Source of the DNA: Arenimonas sp.
GTDB lineage: Bacteria; Pseudomonadota; Alphaproteobacteria; Rhizobiales; Rhizobiaceae
Direction: 5' to 3'
DNA length: 64,000 nt
Assembly: GCA_019459145.1 (NCBI GenBank)
Contig: JAIBEK010000062.1
Span: forward strand, 1-64,000
Part shown: piece by piece, positions 63,023 to 64,000 of the stretch
Layout of the letters: each line of letters begins with the position of its first letter
Numbering within the stretch: position 1 is the stretch's first letter
Program-made: the position numbers and the translations under genes
Notes under the pieces: model-generated
Databases searched by the model: none
What the model saw: the letters and a program-made list of their open reading frames with translations, nothing else
Told to the model about the DNA's origin: nothing

Positions 63023-63777
63023 AGGTTCTGATCATCGAGGATGACGCCCTCCACCGGGCCTATCTCAATGAGGCCGTGCGCTCGGCCCTGCCGGAATGCG
63101 ACACGGTTTTCGAGGCTGAGAACGGCCTAACCGGCGAGAAGCTGGCGCGCGAGCAACGGTCGGAATTCATCGTCATGGACCTGCAGATGAGCCCGCGCAA
63201 CGGCATCGAGGCCGCCCGGACGATCTGGAAGGAGCGGCCGGACACCCACATCCTGTTCTGGTCGAACTATGCCGACGAGGCCAATGTCCGCGGCATTGCC
63301 CGCATCGTGCCGGAAGGTGCAGCCTATGGCTACGTGCTGAAATCCGCGTCCGACGAACGCCTGCGCCTCGCCCTGCGCTCGATCTTCATCGAGGGCCAAT
63401 GCGTGATCGACCGGGAGGTTCGCGGCCTGCAGCAGAAGAGCCTCGGCCATGCCAAGGGCTTCTCCGATTCCGAATATGAAATCCTGATCGACATCGCCCT
63501 TGGCCTGACCGACCGGGCCATTGCGCGTCGCCGCAATCTGTCGCTGCGCAGCGTCCAGAACCGCCTGCAGCAGCTTTATGAGAAACTCGGCGTCTATCAG
63601 CCGGTCGGCGACGAGGCGGAGGAAGGCCGGTTCAATCTTCGTGCCCGTGCGGTCACCGTGGCGCTCCTGCGCAAGCTGCTCAACCACAATGCGCTGGAGC
63701 GCGCCGAGGTGGAACTCGAACAATGGCTCGAGCGCAAGCCGGGCACGACCATCAACCGCCGTTCGGCGTCCGCTTAG
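63019..63777 (+). CDS. Response regulator with LuxR/NarL-like DNA-binding region
   Basis: A 252-residue regulator overlapping the kinase stop by four bases. The receiver domain (1-120) has the acidic pair IIEDD, phospho-acceptor Asp54 in IVMDLQMSP and the lysine in YVLKSASDERL. A LuxR-like HTH follows at about 150-190 (FSDSEYEILIDIALGLTDRA, then RNLSLRSVQNRLQQLYEKLG). Beyond it is an extra 60-residue C-terminal tail (LRARAVTVALLRKLLNHNAL), longer than in NarL. It likely controls the divergent sugar-acid ABC operon. Confidence 0.9.
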   Translation: MKVLIIEDDALHRAYLNEAVRSALPECDTVFEAENGLTGEKLAREQRSEFIVMDLQMSPRNGIEAARTIWKERPDTHILFWSNYADEANVRGIARIVPEGAAYGYVLKSASDERLRLALRSIFIEGQCVIDREVRGLQQKSLGHAKGFSDSEYEILIDIALGLTDRAIARRRNLSLRSVQNRLQQLYEKLGVYQPVGDEAEEGRFNLRARAVTVALLRKLLNHNALERAEVELEQWLERKPGTTINRRSASA

Positions 63778-63933
63778 AGCGTTTCCCCGTCTTCGACCTT
63801 CTTCAAGAGCATACATCACACTGATGCGGTCCCGACCGACCGGCCGATCGCCGAAATGGCGCGCCCGCAGCCAAGTTGCCCTTCGTCAACAAATGCGGTT
63901 GACTCCGGAAATTTATCGTCTCTAATGGAATAA

Positions 63934-63954
63934 TTGGTAAGACCACTTTACCAA
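63934..63954. promoter_or_regulatory. Candidate GntR-type operator before the gene at the window end
   Basis: TTGGTAA-GACCACT-TTACCAA is a perfect 7-bp inverted repeat, and it also contains TGGTAAGACCA (TGGT-N3-ACCA), a form common in GntR/FadR operators. It lies 37 bases before the last start codon of the window. Confidence 0.45.
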
Positions 63955-63991
63955 AGTGTGCACGGGAGGACGTGCGCCGAGGAGGTTTTTC

Positions 63992-64000
63992 ATGTTTGTG
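63992..64000 (+). CDS. Start of a further gene (three codons visible)
   Basis: ATG-TTT-GTG at the window edge is preceded by GAGGAGG six bases upstream, a strong ribosome site. A GntR-like inverted repeat lies just before. The product cannot be told. Confidence 0.55.

Noticed and set aside
1-64000. CRISPR array, tRNA or rRNA genes
   Set aside because: I saw no regularly spaced repeats, cloverleaf-like sequence or rRNA segments on reading the window; a dedicated scan was not possible.

Overview
The window is GC-rich, densely coded DNA that reads as Rhizobiaceae (Alphaproteobacteria). The evidence is an inverted pair of RIME-type intergenic repeats, TGA-N9-TCA iron boxes of the RirA type, a full CtrA box (TTAA-N7-TTAA) in front of minCDE, many solute ABC transporters, and small proteins of rhizobial type (DUF6481, DUF5368). 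In Sinorhizobium and Agrobacterium minCDE lies on a secondary replicon, so this may be a chromid segment; that is inference.

Layout. 1-4.7 kb: the end of a YhaO-like nuclease subunit, a YhaN-like SMC-type ATPase and an RsuA-family pseudouridine synthase. 4.8-10.3 kb: a Tat-exported haloperoxidase-like hydrolase divergent from a GlxA/AraC regulator, a large HPII-type catalase, a decayed Kef/YbaL antiporter tail and a DUF1275 membrane protein. 10.4-12.9 kb: a cold-shock gene followed by small proteins. 13-16.4 kb: a TonB siderophore receptor overlapping an RhtX-like MFS importer. 16.4-21.2 kb: a sulfide:quinone oxidoreductase-like gene with DUF5368, a perfect FNR/FixK box, an IS630 element that has split a 66-residue membrane protein gene, and a thioredoxin-DsbD fusion. 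21.3-25.5 kb: HglS, a D-2-hydroxyglutarate dehydrogenase-like flavoprotein and an aminotransferase, which together form the lower lysine/2-aminoadipate pathway. 25.5-27.4 kb: recQ.

27.5-37.9 kb: SorC-type regulator, HAD phosphatase, family-5 (Dpp-like) ABC importer, GDPD phosphodiesterase, TIM-barrel isomerase and LacI regulator. The gene content recalls the agrocinopine (acc) locus and suggests uptake and cleavage of a sugar phosphodiester. 38-43.4 kb: RIME repeats and an Ugp-like importer coupled to a calcineurin-type phosphoesterase. 43.8-52.2 kb: an AraC regulator, a second TonB receptor and a complete ferri-siderophore import operon ending in a siderophore-interacting reductase. 52.5-54.4 kb: minCDE. 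54.5-63.8 kb: a sugar-acid locus (UxaA-family dehydratase, SMP-30 lactonase, Rbs-type ABC importer) divergent from a GAF histidine kinase and response regulator, with an 18-bp perfect palindrome between them. The window ends at the start codon of a further gene preceded by a GntR-like inverted repeat.

Most long ORFs opposite real genes in the track are shadows of high-GC coding sequence. No tRNA, rRNA or CRISPR array was seen. All assignments come from reading the sequence and recalled family knowledge; no database search was run.
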